This document shows, piece after piece, positions 15,666 through 24,138 of a stretch of DNA of 51,771 bases. Positions within the stretch are counted from its first letter, which is position 1. The number at the start of each line of letters is the position of its first letter. This stretch comes from Nitrospirales bacterium (GTDB taxonomy: Bacteria; Nitrospirota; Nitrospiria; Nitrospirales; UBA8639). The stretch lies in NCBI GenBank assembly GCA_021604105.1, contig BQIW01000026.1:1-51771 (forward strand), read 5' to 3'. The notes below the pieces were generated by a model. The model did not search any database. It was given only the letters and a program-made list of their open reading frames with translations, and was not told the DNA's origin. Made by a program: the position numbers and the translations under genes.

Positions 15666-16583
15666 TTATGAGGATTGAGGCATCTCAGTCGGAGGATCTT
15701 TTGCGCACCGAAACCCAACAGTGGCATCGTTTCTCCACATTTTCGCTGCAAAACGCTTTGTTACCCTCGCCCCTATACGAGATTCACGCCAGGAGCCTCC
15801 ACGAATGACTTTATTCTCATCCTCGTCTTTGGGGCCGTGGGGGTCCCGATAAGGAGCCTGCTGATAATAGTCAGGAGCATAACTATCCATAACCCACTCA
15901 GCCACATTGCCGGTGGCATCATAGAGTCCAAACGGGCTTCTCCCTACTTCAAAAGATCCCACGGGAGCTAAAAACTGAAAGCCATCCTCCTCCCCGTCCA
16001 CATTGGCAAACTGATAGTCAAACTTATCTCCCCAGGGATAACGGCGTTTTCCTTCTCCCCTTGCCGCTTTTTCCCACTCCGCCTCGGTCGGTAACCGCTT
16101 GCCAGCCCAACGACAATACCCAAACGCATCATTCCAGGTCACCGCTACCACCGGATAATCTGGCCCGCTCAACTTGGCGACATCATCTTCAAAGACCGGC
16201 ACCTTAGGCTTGTCACGTTTTGTCATCTTGACATACCGCTCATAATCTGCCTGCGTGACTTCTTTAAGATCCATATAAAATGTTTGGAGATAGACCGGAT
16301 GGGAAGGCCCTTCATCAGGGTCCCCATCGTCAATGCCCATGGTAAATGGCCCTTCAGGAATTTCGACCATTTCACGGTTATCATCCCCCACGAACGTCTT
16401 ATACATAGAAAAATCCTGTGTGGGCATTGGCTGCAACACCCGGACACTGGCCGGTTGACCGGCCGAGAGCTCATCCAGATTTTTTTTCCCATTGTAGGTC
16501 ATAAAAATCAACATCACGATCATCATGATGAAAGAGCCAAACACAAACAGAATGGCCCCGATGAGGACCCGTTGATTTTCCAT
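15666..16583 (-). CDS. SUMF1/FGE-domain protein, membrane anchored (module B)
   Basis: The 305-aa protein has one N-terminal TM helix (LIGAILFVFGSFIMMIVMLIF) and a periplasmic FGE-sulfatase domain with EMVEIPEGPFTMGID, EVTQADYERYVKM, YCRWAGKRLPTEAEWEKAARG, YDATGNVAEWVMDSY, KVIRGGSW and VGFRCAKD. After RGGSW the sequence is RESRIGARV, without the two catalytic Cys of FGE. It lies in the tight run after the second bd-like gene. Its function is unknown; a structural or cofactor-related role in the oxidase assembly is inferred from the linkage and from the recurrence of the domain in this window. Confidence 0.8.
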   Translation of the reverse strand: MENQRVLIGAILFVFGSFIMMIVMLIFMTYNGKKNLDELSAGQPASVRVLQPMPTQDFSMYKTFVGDDNREMVEIPEGPFTMGIDDGDPDEGPSHPVYLQTFYMDLKEVTQADYERYVKMTKRDKPKVPVFEDDVAKLSGPDYPVVAVTWNDAFGYCRWAGKRLPTEAEWEKAARGEGKRRYPWGDKFDYQFANVDGEEDGFQFLAPVGSFEVGRSPFGLYDATGNVAEWVMDSYAPDYYQQAPYRDPHGPKDEDENKVIRGGSWRESRIGARVTKRFAAKMWRNDATVGFRCAKDPPTEMPQSS

Positions 16584-16633
16584 GACTATTTTACCCCTTG
16601 CTTCGACCTAAACAGCACGATGCTTCAGTTTCG

Positions 16634-17011
16634 TTACGGTTGTATAGGACCATGATGGTTGACATTCGACTCAGGAAGGGACTGATTCCGTTGCTGCCAG
16701 GTTTCAATTAACATCGAAATCCAAATTCCCAAAAATCCACCCATCGCCGCACCTGACGCGGCACCAACAGTCATAGCCTCGGTTCCACTCAATCCGAATG
16801 CCAACAGTCCGCCTAAAATAGTTCCGATAACAATGCTCAAAAAGAACCCTCGGCCGCCTACTAAGCCTACACCGGCGCCAAGAAGGGCACCCGCTCCTAT
16901 TGCGACAGGAAGCCACCCTTCTCCCATAAATATCCCGATCAACAGGCCCACTGTCCCCAATCCCATGACACCCAAGAGGACATCAAATATTTTCGATGGA
17001 GTCATCTTCAC
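16634..17011 (-). CDS. Glycine-zipper membrane protein of unknown function
   Basis: The 125-aa product is almost wholly hydrophobic with about four helices and dense small-residue patterns (GAGALLGAGVGLVGGRG, GAASGAAMGG) typical of glycine-zipper helix packing. A short polar tail ends the protein. GTG 17011 with AGGA seven bases upstream, or ATG 17005, may be the start. It lies four bases after the DUF3047 gene and 50 before a SUMF1-like gene, so it belongs to the module B operon. I recognise no family. Confidence 0.7.
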   Translation of the reverse strand: MKMTPSKIFDVLLGVMGLGTVGLLIGIFMGEGWLPVAIGAGALLGAGVGLVGGRGFFLSIVIGTILGGLLAFGLSGTEAMTVGAASGAAMGGFLGIWISMLIETWQQRNQSLPESNVNHHGPIQP

Positions 17012-17014
17012 GTT

Positions 17015-17749
17015 TCATTCCTGCCGAAGATCATTGTTGGATGAGTCAGACTGAACCCGAATAGAACCAAAGTCCACCTCCACTCCCGGTCCCCCTAATA
17101 AAGATATACCCCAGGCATGTGGGGCTGGTTCATGGTCATGAATCTTCAGAAAATCCTCATACACATTAATCCGTTCCTCCACCCACTTCCCAAGGGATTC
17201 AGTCCCACTACGGATGACAATTTCTGTGGAGCTAAACATGCCACCCTCCTTGACTGATCCGACAGGAAGCGTTGCACTCCAGACATATTTGGTGTTCACG
17301 GGAATAAACATCAAATCAACATCCAAGGACGGATAGATTGCCGCCAGGAAATCAGCGTCATCGGGGACACTCTGTATTCTCCAACGCCAAATCAGAATAG
17401 GGTGTTCCTTTGGATCCCAGGTTATTTGCTTGGTATACACCCGTTGATTGGCGTTTTTCGCCGAAAGAAAAAAAGTCCCATCCTCTTCTTGAATCGAATA
17501 GGTTTCATGGGCTGTGACCGTACTCCGTTGCGCTTCCCATCCTTGAGGAAATCCTTTGGCATCAGGATGCTGAAAGTCTTCCAACACCATCGAACTACTG
17601 GAAGACCCTGAGCTCGGGATTTCTTGAGCCCACGCCGCACTACTTGCAACTCCCAGGAGGCCCACGACCAAACATGACCAAAAAGCCCGGCTTACTCGGC
17701 TTCGTTTTACACCCTCTGAATTATTATGTTGCCAAGAACAAATTCTCAT
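17015..17749 (-). CDS. DUF3047 family secreted protein
   Basis: The product has a signal peptide (FWSCLVVGLLGVASSAAWA|QE) and then a beta-rich domain with the DUF3047 pattern: DFQHPDAKGFPQGW, FFLSAKNANQRVYTKQI, HPILIWRWRIQSVPDDADF, and SLGKWVEERINVYEDF. The function of DUF3047 is unknown. Its start codon overlaps the stop of the bd-like gene by one base (TAATG), which indicates translational coupling with the oxidase protein and makes a joint role likely. Confidence 0.8.
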   Translation of the reverse strand: MRICSWQHNNSEGVKRSRVSRAFWSCLVVGLLGVASSAAWAQEIPSSGSSSSSMVLEDFQHPDAKGFPQGWEAQRSTVTAHETYSIQEEDGTFFLSAKNANQRVYTKQITWDPKEHPILIWRWRIQSVPDDADFLAAIYPSLDVDLMFIPVNTKYVWSATLPVGSVKEGGMFSSTEIVIRSGTESLGKWVEERINVYEDFLKIHDHEPAPHAWGISLLGGPGVEVDFGSIRVQSDSSNNDLRQE

Positions 17750-19620
17750 TACGCGGATTCCTCTTTTGAAATGACCTGAATCACCGGAGAAGGCCTCGCA
17801 AATTCAGCCGTTCGCCTCTCTACTACTCGCTGATCCCATCTGCTAAGCCAAAACACGAAAAAGACTGACGACCAAAAAACAATCATATTGAGAGTAACCA
17901 TTTTCGCAGCAAATCCCAGGGAAGGCGTAAATGCCCAGGAGGATTGATCCGGCATTAATTCGGAAATATGCCACCCCAATCGGCCAGCAGATCTGATATA
18001 CCCCATTAACCCCATTACCCATGTAAATGCGGCAGCGACGACAAATAGTGCCACAATCCCACGCGGAGCAATTCGGCCCCAATGCACAGGCCCATTAATA
18101 TGGGCGCCCCGCAACATGAACCGGTTTAATAATATCCCTCCAACAACCACTGTTGCGGTTGTCATCCCTTGAGGCGAAGAAAGACCAACCCGAACATTTG
18201 CCGGAATGTAGAACCCGTAAATGGCTAACCACACGATATTGGCAATCCCCATGAGAAATAACATCAATAAGAAAACATTTCCCTTTGTTCCCCACTTGAC
18301 TGTCATCACATAATTGGCTCGCCGATACAGAATGTAACTCAGCGCGGTTAAACAAATCATGACGTTAACTGCACCATTCTTCGCAGACATCACACCAAAT
18401 TGACCAATGACCGGATGCTGGGCCGCGCCCATCGCTTTCATTTCACTGCCACTCATGGCAATGGTGTGCGGAGTAAACCACACGAGAAAACACACCATCA
18501 ACGCAAAAATGATCGCCTTAAAATGAGGATGAAAGCGCTCGCCACCTTGAAGGCGCGCCAAGGATTGCCAGATGTAATAGTTAATTCCTAAAAACAAGAC
18601 CCCGACCATAATCGCTTGGAGGACGAAGAGCCAGGACAACATCCCTCCCATCATCGCCATGCCCATCGTTTGCCTGAACTCAAAGACGGCCCGCATCAAC
18701 CAGTAGCCTGCAAGCGGCATGGGGAGAAGCGCACATACCACCACCACAATAAAAACATGCCCGACCCAATCGTAATATGCTCGGTCCTCCGCAGTTTTTG
18801 ACATGAAATACCGGTAGGTCGCATAGGCGACGACCACAGCCCCACCGGACATAATATCCGCCAAAAAACGGTGCGCATTCAGTGGATTCCATAGTGGAGA
18901 GTGCAGAAGATGCCACACATTGCCTAAAAAGTGCCCTTGGGCATCAACTCCGGCGGGAGCCATCATAAATGAAGCCCATGAATTCGCTAATAACAATAAA
19001 AGGACTCCGATGGCATTTGAGAGTACACCAAGAGTCATATGCACCCACTTCAGCGCCGGCGTGTTAAAGAAATCCCAGGTGTAATAATAGAGTGCCAAGA
19101 GAAAGGCTTCACTCACAAACACCATGGCATACACCGGCATAACCGGCTTAAACGTCGACCCCATGTAATTCATAAACCCCGGGTAAAGCGTCACAAAGGT
19201 CATGAGCATAACACAGCCTAATAAGGCCGTTAGGGACAACGACAACAGGGCCACACGCAGAATATCACGAGCCAGTCCATCCAATTTCTGTTGGGTTGCC
19301 CGCTGTTTTCGGGTAATCCCTAAGAATTCTAACAATAGACAAAACAAGGGAATCGATAAGACAAAGCCTCCAAAATAGGTGTGTTGTTGAGTCACAAACC
19401 ACACCACTAACCGGTTATCCACGAAAGGATAGGTGGAATAATCCTGGTGAGTCATTGCAACAGATGGGCTGGAGATAGACCCGGAAGTTTGGTAAAAAAT
19501 ATCCGTACTTGTCTGCTCTTCAGTCGAGGGCAAAGCGTAACTATCCATGCTCACTGCGATCCCGGTCTGCAGCAGAAAAAAAACCAGCACAATGACCGAG
19601 GTTTTAAAAATTATTTGCAA
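17749..19620 (-). CDS. Cytochrome bd-like oxidase protein (module B paralogue)
   Basis: This 623-aa polytopic membrane protein is a clear paralogue of the module A protein. Shared blocks include QQHTYFGGFVLSIP, the NSWASFMMAPAGVDAQG loop, GNVWHLLH, WNPLNAHR, FRQTMGMAMMGG, FTPHTIAM, AAQHPVIGQFGVMSAKNG, IPANVRVGLSSPQ and GRLGWH. Differences include Pro instead of His in the VMPVYAMVF segment (VMHIYALTF in A) and TWD instead of GWD. It lacks the acidic N-terminal insert of A. It has a signal-like first helix. The two-base gap from the gene before it and the one-base overlap with the next gene show tight coupling in the operon. No cytochrome c gene is nearby, so its electron donor is unclear. Confidence 0.85.
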   Translation of the reverse strand: MQIIFKTSVIVLVFFLLQTGIAVSMDSYALPSTEEQTSTDIFYQTSGSISSPSVAMTHQDYSTYPFVDNRLVVWFVTQQHTYFGGFVLSIPLFCLLLEFLGITRKQRATQQKLDGLARDILRVALLSLSLTALLGCVMLMTFVTLYPGFMNYMGSTFKPVMPVYAMVFVSEAFLLALYYYTWDFFNTPALKWVHMTLGVLSNAIGVLLLLLANSWASFMMAPAGVDAQGHFLGNVWHLLHSPLWNPLNAHRFLADIMSGGAVVVAYATYRYFMSKTAEDRAYYDWVGHVFIVVVVCALLPMPLAGYWLMRAVFEFRQTMGMAMMGGMLSWLFVLQAIMVGVLFLGINYYIWQSLARLQGGERFHPHFKAIIFALMVCFLVWFTPHTIAMSGSEMKAMGAAQHPVIGQFGVMSAKNGAVNVMICLTALSYILYRRANYVMTVKWGTKGNVFLLMLFLMGIANIVWLAIYGFYIPANVRVGLSSPQGMTTATVVVGGILLNRFMLRGAHINGPVHWGRIAPRGIVALFVVAAAFTWVMGLMGYIRSAGRLGWHISELMPDQSSWAFTPSLGFAAKMVTLNMIVFWSSVFFVFWLSRWDQRVVERRTAEFARPSPVIQVISKEESA

Positions 19621-19621
19621 T

Positions 19622-20695
19622 TTAATTCACCAGATTGCCATGCCCGACTTTGGCATCAGCAAGAGAAGGAAGAGGTTCAGGAGATTTAGAATTTTGGAGC
19701 ATCCCCATCACAAAGGGACATCGTTGTATGGATTCAGGAATGCCGACGAGCTGTTCTTCATAGGATTTACGCCAACCCAGGAAGAGGGTATACAGTGCCA
19801 TCAACATAGCGGTACAGGCGGTTATCACCATAAAACCTCCTTGAGGGATCTGCTCAATCCGTAATACAAAAGCAGCTACCCCCATGAGAACCAGAAAATA
19901 CGTCGCTGAAAAAGTCAGATTTGGCCACATCCAAAACCAAAGAGATGACAGCCAGGTTCGTGGCTGGCCTTCCTGTGTTTTTTGAGCATATAACGATTCT
20001 CCGCAGAAAAACGTCTTCATTCCGATTGAGGCAATCAAAACGGGAACGAACAGCGCTTGAAGAATGGGTTGCAATTCAATCGACCCTACAGTGAACAGAA
20101 GCCATGAACCAGCCACCCCCACCATGGTCGCCAATGCTCCCCATTTCACAATGCTTCCTACTTCTTGTGGAATCCATTTTCGTAACGCCTCTCCGTCAGG
20201 AAAGGTTGGCACGACCACCCCTTGTTTTCTCATGCATTGCACATGACCGATTTCAAAGGCATCGCGGGTCACGGACGTGCATGAAATGATCGTCGCCATC
20301 ATGGCTGGACCTTCCGGATGGAGCAAAAAATCATAGGCCACAAATACTTGAAGAATGGCCAGAACCAAGAGGGATAATTGAATTCCATAAACCAGACCAA
20401 TCCACCCCACCAACCACACCCACTGCTGAGCCCCGTCTTCGCGCCAGGATTCCACGAGAGAAACCCCACGTCCCTGTCGATAGGACCAGATGGCAGTAAG
20501 CATACAAAGACACCCGGTGAATGTCAGAAGAATAATTGGGTCGGAAAGCGGCAAGACCGGCTTAAGAAGATGGTAGATCCCAAACGCCACGAGGCCGGGT
20601 GCCAACATCACCAATCGTTTCCGCTTGCGAACGGGTGGATCAGTCACCAGGGCATTCAACTGTGGAAGGACACGAAGGGAAAGTCGATGCAACAT
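19622..20695 (-). CDS. Polytopic membrane protein of unknown family
   Basis: The 357-aa protein has about eight hydrophobic segments. A central loop carries a possible metal or redox motif, DAFEIGHVQCMRKQG, preceded by ISCTSVTR, and another Cys lies in KTFFCGESLYA. The N-terminus is basic (PPVRKRKRL). I do not recognise the family. Only two bases separate its stop from the bd-like start, so its product is probably made together with the module B oxidase protein. It could be an additional subunit or an assembly permease; this is inference from position. Confidence 0.75.
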   Translation of the reverse strand: MLHRLSLRVLPQLNALVTDPPVRKRKRLVMLAPGLVAFGIYHLLKPVLPLSDPIILLTFTGCLCMLTAIWSYRQGRGVSLVESWREDGAQQWVWLVGWIGLVYGIQLSLLVLAILQVFVAYDFLLHPEGPAMMATIISCTSVTRDAFEIGHVQCMRKQGVVVPTFPDGEALRKWIPQEVGSIVKWGALATMVGVAGSWLLFTVGSIELQPILQALFVPVLIASIGMKTFFCGESLYAQKTQEGQPRTWLSSLWFWMWPNLTFSATYFLVLMGVAAFVLRIEQIPQGGFMVITACTAMLMALYTLFLGWRKSYEEQLVGIPESIQRCPFVMGMLQNSKSPEPLPSLADAKVGHGNLVN

Positions 20696-20761
20696 ATTCT
20701 TACTCGCTTCAAAGGGATTTTCAGAGATTTACTGTTTGCGCCAATTCGCTCACCAGGCGTT

Positions 20762-21241
20762 TCATGCGCGCCCTGCCGCCATACCAAAATAACGGGCTTT
20801 CACCTCTTCCATGAGTGCAACCGTGACCGCAGGCATCCCGCGATCCAACGCCGTTCGCTCCAACTCAATCTTCGCCATTGCCCGAATTCCTAACGGAACA
20901 TTATTGATTCGACGCTCAGCGTCCGGGTTCCACTCCACCATCCCCTTATTCCGCGCCGACCCAACTCGGGCAACCGTCACAACCTTTTGCCCCCTGGTAG
21001 AGGCAAACTTTTCCACCTCTTCCCGAACAAGAGGAAGTAAATAGGGAGGAAGCCGGCTCATTTGATATAAGGCCTCGTCCGTCCATTCGACGTGGGAAAC
21101 CACCGCATCCAATTCTTTAGCATTCCCTTCTGCTCCAAGGGAAAATCCACACCGATCGCAATGAAATTTGGCAAACACAGAATCAGACGGTAACTCTTCA
21201 ACCTCCACAATTCGTAAAAAATATTCGCAACCACATTGCAT
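20762..21241 (-). CDS. Zinc-ribbon plus two PCP_red-like domains
   Basis: The N-terminus has a probable zinc ribbon (MQCGCE ... HCDRCG). Two copies of a PCP_red-like domain follow: EWTDEALYQMSRLPPYLLPLVREEVEKFAS and EWNPDAERRINNVPLGIRAMAKIELERTALDRG, the second ending with the ARYFG element. PCP_red is the C-terminal helical domain of light-independent protochlorophyllide reductase subunit B and also occurs alone in non-photosynthetic bacteria. The frame is open from TTG 21256, inside the DUF420 gene; I choose ATG 21241, with GGGTAGG upstream. Its neighbours are the DUF420 gene and an unknown membrane protein gene. The function is unknown. Confidence 0.7.
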   Translation of the reverse strand: MQCGCEYFLRIVEVEELPSDSVFAKFHCDRCGFSLGAEGNAKELDAVVSHVEWTDEALYQMSRLPPYLLPLVREEVEKFASTRGQKVVTVARVGSARNKGMVEWNPDAERRINNVPLGIRAMAKIELERTALDRGMPAVTVALMEEVKARYFGMAAGRA

Positions 21242-21248
21242 GAACGGC

Positions 21249-21974
21249 CTACCCAATTTTTCCCGGATAGAGAATATAGAGCATCGTGTAGGTAAACGTT
21301 CCCGTTACGAACAATACACAGTAAATCACCATGGTGAATCGTCCAAGCACTCGATGCCGTCTGGCCCCATTTGGCCAAATCCGCTGGATAGATATTTCAA
21401 TTCCAAACACTAATGCAATGAGAAGAATAAGACCAAGATATACACTGAATTTCCCCATGGAAAATCCAGAGGTCATTACCCGTGACAGGAAAAATAGGAG
21501 GACAATGGTGGTCACCCCTCCCAGGATCATCACAATCCGTCTCCAGGAAGTCTTTAACATCGCATCCTTTAAGACCCGCTTCCCTTCCACGAAAGTCTGT
21601 GCCCGGAACCCCAACACCATCATATAAATGGCCATTACAAGGCCGATCACGACCAGGAGAATATGCAGCGTCAAGACAGGCACAAACACTTGATCGTATA
21701 ACCATTGAGGTCCACCAAATCCTTCCTTGCCCTCAAAAGCCAGGACCCCAAGACTGCGAAACAAATAATAACTGATAAAGAAGGCGAGCATGGCAATCAT
21801 CCCACCGAACATCAGCCAATGATGCTGATCATTCTTATGTTGTCTCGCCTGAATCCATCCGACAATAAACAATATCGTAAAGAACGTCGCCATGAGTTGG
21901 CTCACATCCGCTCCAACCGTGGCATGGGTGCCGAAAAACCCCGGTTCTCTCAGCCATATCGCCATTTCATCCAT
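21249..21974 (-). CDS. DUF420-like membrane protein (oxidase assembly type)
   Basis: The 241-aa protein has about seven hydrophobic stretches. A DUF420 pattern is visible: short soluble start, ATFFTILFIVGWIQAR, HHWLMFGGMIAMLAFFISYYLFRSLG, then VFVPVLTLHILLVVIGLVMAIYMM, with conserved His residues near helix ends. DUF420 includes CtaM of Bacillus, which is needed for activity of caa3 oxidase, and such genes are usually linked to haem-copper oxidases. Its presence beside a bd-like gene is therefore informative. It lies 22 bases after the methyltransferase gene. Confidence 0.75.
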   Translation of the reverse strand: MDEMAIWLREPGFFGTHATVGADVSQLMATFFTILFIVGWIQARQHKNDQHHWLMFGGMIAMLAFFISYYLFRSLGVLAFEGKEGFGGPQWLYDQVFVPVLTLHILLVVIGLVMAIYMMVLGFRAQTFVEGKRVLKDAMLKTSWRRIVMILGGVTTIVLLFFLSRVMTSGFSMGKFSVYLGLILLIALVFGIEISIQRIWPNGARRHRVLGRFTMVIYCVLFVTGTFTYTMLYILYPGKIG

Positions 21975-21996
21975 AATTTCGCGCCATGTCCTTCTG

Positions 21997-23052
21997 TTAT
22001 TTCGTGCCTTGAATCATGGCACGCGGTTCTAACTCTTCCACAATTCGAAAGCCGGCTTGCTCCATCCATTGATAACTTTCTTGAATTGTAAAGCACTCGC
22101 CACATTCGGTGTTCACCAGGATATGGACCGCAAAGGCTGTCGTCCACGCAGGACTGGTTTTACCTGGATCCAAAAATCTGTCTTTAATGATCAATCGTCC
22201 ACCTTCATTCAAACAGGCATATACCTTCTTCACCAATGCGGCATTGGTTTTGCCATCCTGATAATGCAGAATATCCGACATGAGGGCAAGATCATACGGC
22301 CCCTGAAACGCATCAACATGGAAGTTGCCGCCTTGCAAATGGATTCGATCGCCTAACCCCGCACGCTCGACATGTTGCTGAGTCACACGTAGGGTTTGAG
22401 GGAGATCAAAAACCGTGGCAGATAGCTCGGGATTTTCCTGGCAAAAGGCAATGGCATTGGTTCCGGCCCCCCCACCTATATCTAGAATTCGCCCCGATCC
22501 ATGAATGGGGACACGTTTTGCCAATCCCTGCCCACTTCCTTGCCCGATTCGATCCAAGACGGTAAGCACATGAGCTCCCAGTTCCGGATTCGTTTCAAAA
22601 ACATGCTGCGTCACAGGTGACCGTCCGGTTTTTACGGTCTGTTCCAACTGTCCCCAATGGCTCCATTCAGCGTCATGCAACAATAATAAATGGCCTACAT
22701 ATTCTGGGCTCGATTGCACCAGATGTCGTTCAGCCACAGGAGTATTGGTAAACAGTTTCTCTTCCTTCGTTAACACACGCATTGCAACTAAGGCGTTCAT
22801 AACCAATTCTAAGGCCCGTAGGTTGAGCTTCCGAGCATCGGCAACTTCAATGACCGTAAGGGACCGCCCCTTGAGTGCGGTAAAGAGATCAAGCTTAACA
22901 GCAGTGAGCAAGATCTTAGTTTCCCAGTAATATCCTATCTGGAAAATATCTGCGAGTGATGATTCACGAGTCACACGGGGCCTCAAACTCAACTTACAAC
23001 ATGAAAAATTATTTTCGATGTCGATCTTAACGGGGTCATTTTGCGAGGTCAA
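21997..23052 (-). CDS. SAM-dependent O-methyltransferase (hydroxyindole/BchU-like family)
   Basis: The 351-aa protein has the two-domain build of this family: an N-terminal winged-helix dimerisation domain (ALKGRSLTVIEVADARKLN...LVMNALVAM) and a Rossmann methyltransferase domain with the SAM motif ILDIGGGAGTNA, VFDLPQT, GGNFHVDAFQGPYDLALMSDILHY and GGRLIIKDRF. The family includes acetylserotonin O-methyltransferase, BchU (C-20 methylation of bacteriochlorophyllide) and CrtF. The substrate is unknown. The longest frame begins at TTG 23052. A GTG at 22974 with GAGG six bases upstream would give a protein beginning TRESSLADIF and may be the real start. It is the first gene of the module B run. 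Confidence 0.8.
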   Translation of the reverse strand: MTSQNDPVKIDIENNFSCCKLSLRPRVTRESSLADIFQIGYYWETKILLTAVKLDLFTALKGRSLTVIEVADARKLNLRALELVMNALVAMRVLTKEEKLFTNTPVAERHLVQSSPEYVGHLLLLHDAEWSHWGQLEQTVKTGRSPVTQHVFETNPELGAHVLTVLDRIGQGSGQGLAKRVPIHGSGRILDIGGGAGTNAIAFCQENPELSATVFDLPQTLRVTQQHVERAGLGDRIHLQGGNFHVDAFQGPYDLALMSDILHYQDGKTNAALVKKVYACLNEGGRLIIKDRFLDPGKTSPAWTTAFAVHILVNTECGECFTIQESYQWMEQAGFRIVEELEPRAMIQGTK

Positions 23053-23058
23053 ATGCTG

Positions 23059-23077
23059 AACGATTAGAAAAATCGTT
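23059..23077 (-). promoter_or_regulatory. Small hairpin in the leader of the methyltransferase gene
   Basis: AACGATT and AATCGTT form a perfect 7-bp stem around a 5-base loop. It lies between the upstream terminator and the methyltransferase start and is not followed by a T-tract, so it is not a terminator. It could affect initiation at TTG 23052 or be part of a leader if translation starts at GTG 22974. Confidence 0.35.
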
Positions 23078-23091
23078 TAAGCTTCTCCACA

Positions 23092-23130
23092 AAAAACAAG
23101 GGCAACTAGCTGGTGGCTAGTTGCCCTTGA
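23092..23130 (-). terminator. Rho-independent terminator after the 264-aa cupredoxin gene
   Basis: A perfect 13-bp stem (AAGGGCAACTAGC with its complement, 23099-23129, 5-base loop) is followed on the minus strand by a G and then six T residues. It lies 31 bases past the cupredoxin stop and about 40 bases before the next open frame. Confidence 0.9.
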
Positions 23131-23160
23131 CAGAACGGCTATCCCTTAATCGAAAGAGAC

Positions 23161-23955
23161 TTATTTAATTTCAAAATTGGCTTCGACGGTTCCCCCGTCC
23201 TTCACATCCACATCGGCTTCCACTTTGCCGGCAAGAGGATGCCAGGCCACCACTTTATGCTTGCCGGCAGGCACGTCCTTAATTTCGAAAGTTCCATCCG
23301 CACCAGCCACACCATAATGAGGATTGGTCACAGGCAAATACCAGCCTTGCATAAATTCATGCTGGTCACATTGCAACCGCAACACAGACCCCTTTCTTGA
23401 CATTTTCAATTTGACCTTTTTCTCTAAAGAATCACCTTTTTTAGCCAGACCGATATTGAACTCGGTGCTGGACTTGGCACCCAATTGATCAAAACTATGC
23501 GGGTTGTGCAACACACCTTCAGCCGATTTGGGGTCGCTGGGATCGGCATCGTTGTTGACCACCTTAAACAGACCCTTGCTCACGGCCACTCCGGTATAGG
23601 GCTTAAATTCACACAAATCCGCCTCCACCAATTGGGGAGCCTCTTTACCGGCTTTGCCTAAAAAGTCTTTGTCCTTAATATCAGTAACAGCGACGACCGC
23701 GTGCTTTAACCCCTTGCTATCGTCTACTTCCACTTCTTTGAGAAGCCGAGTTTCACCATCCGCACTTTTGCTCTCATTTTTTTTGCAAAACTCTACATTG
23801 GGAAATTTTGAGAAGGCAAATTCTTTCGGGGGAGGAACTTTTCCGGTAAATGTGACTTTCCCCTTAATTGTTCCCCCGGCTTGGGCGACTAATGGGGCCG
23901 CAATCAGCATGCAGCCAACCAAAAATGACATAGTCAACGACTGACGGTTCCTCAT
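23161..23955 (-). CDS. Secreted cupredoxin / carboxypeptidase-regulatory-like protein
   Basis: The 264-aa product has a signal peptide ending LVAQAGG, a beta domain beginning GTIKGKVTFTGKVPPPKEF with a conserved Cys (EFCKKN) and a second Cys (LCEFKPY), and then amicyanin-type copper ligands: a His in VLHNPHSFD, and Cys, His and Met in LQCDQHEFMQGW (C-x2-H-x2-M). It ends with a carboxypeptidase-regulatory-like repeat (GTFEIKDVPAGKHKVVAWHP). It is probably a periplasmic blue-copper electron carrier. It is related to the two larger proteins at 28397-30250. The ribosome binding site GGAGG lies seven bases before the ATG. A strong promoter and terminator flank it, so it is probably well expressed. 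Confidence 0.85.
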   Translation of the reverse strand: MRNRQSLTMSFLVGCMLIAAPLVAQAGGTIKGKVTFTGKVPPPKEFAFSKFPNVEFCKKNESKSADGETRLLKEVEVDDSKGLKHAVVAVTDIKDKDFLGKAGKEAPQLVEADLCEFKPYTGVAVSKGLFKVVNNDADPSDPKSAEGVLHNPHSFDQLGAKSSTEFNIGLAKKGDSLEKKVKLKMSRKGSVLRLQCDQHEFMQGWYLPVTNPHYGVAGADGTFEIKDVPAGKHKVVAWHPLAGKVEADVDVKDGGTVEANFEIK

Positions 23956-24092
23956 GATTCTTCCTCCTAGTTAAGAATAAAATTGAGTTGACGTGGGAAA
24001 ACAACCTAACGTGATAGAATCAACCCGTTCCACCCCGGCCAGGTAAAAAGGAGCTGATCTTGGTATGAATCGTCCGACAGCACCCACTTCCG

Positions 24093-24122
24093 TATATATC
24101 AGGAATAAAAAAATCGTGTCAA
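24093..24122 (-). promoter_or_regulatory. Sigma-70-type promoter of the 264-aa cupredoxin gene
   Basis: TTGACA (24122-24117), an 18-base spacer with a T7 run, and TATATA (24098-24093). The predicted start near 24086 gives a leader of about 130 bases before the ATG at 23955. Confidence 0.55.
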
Positions 24123-24138
24123 GAAAACCAACAAGAAC

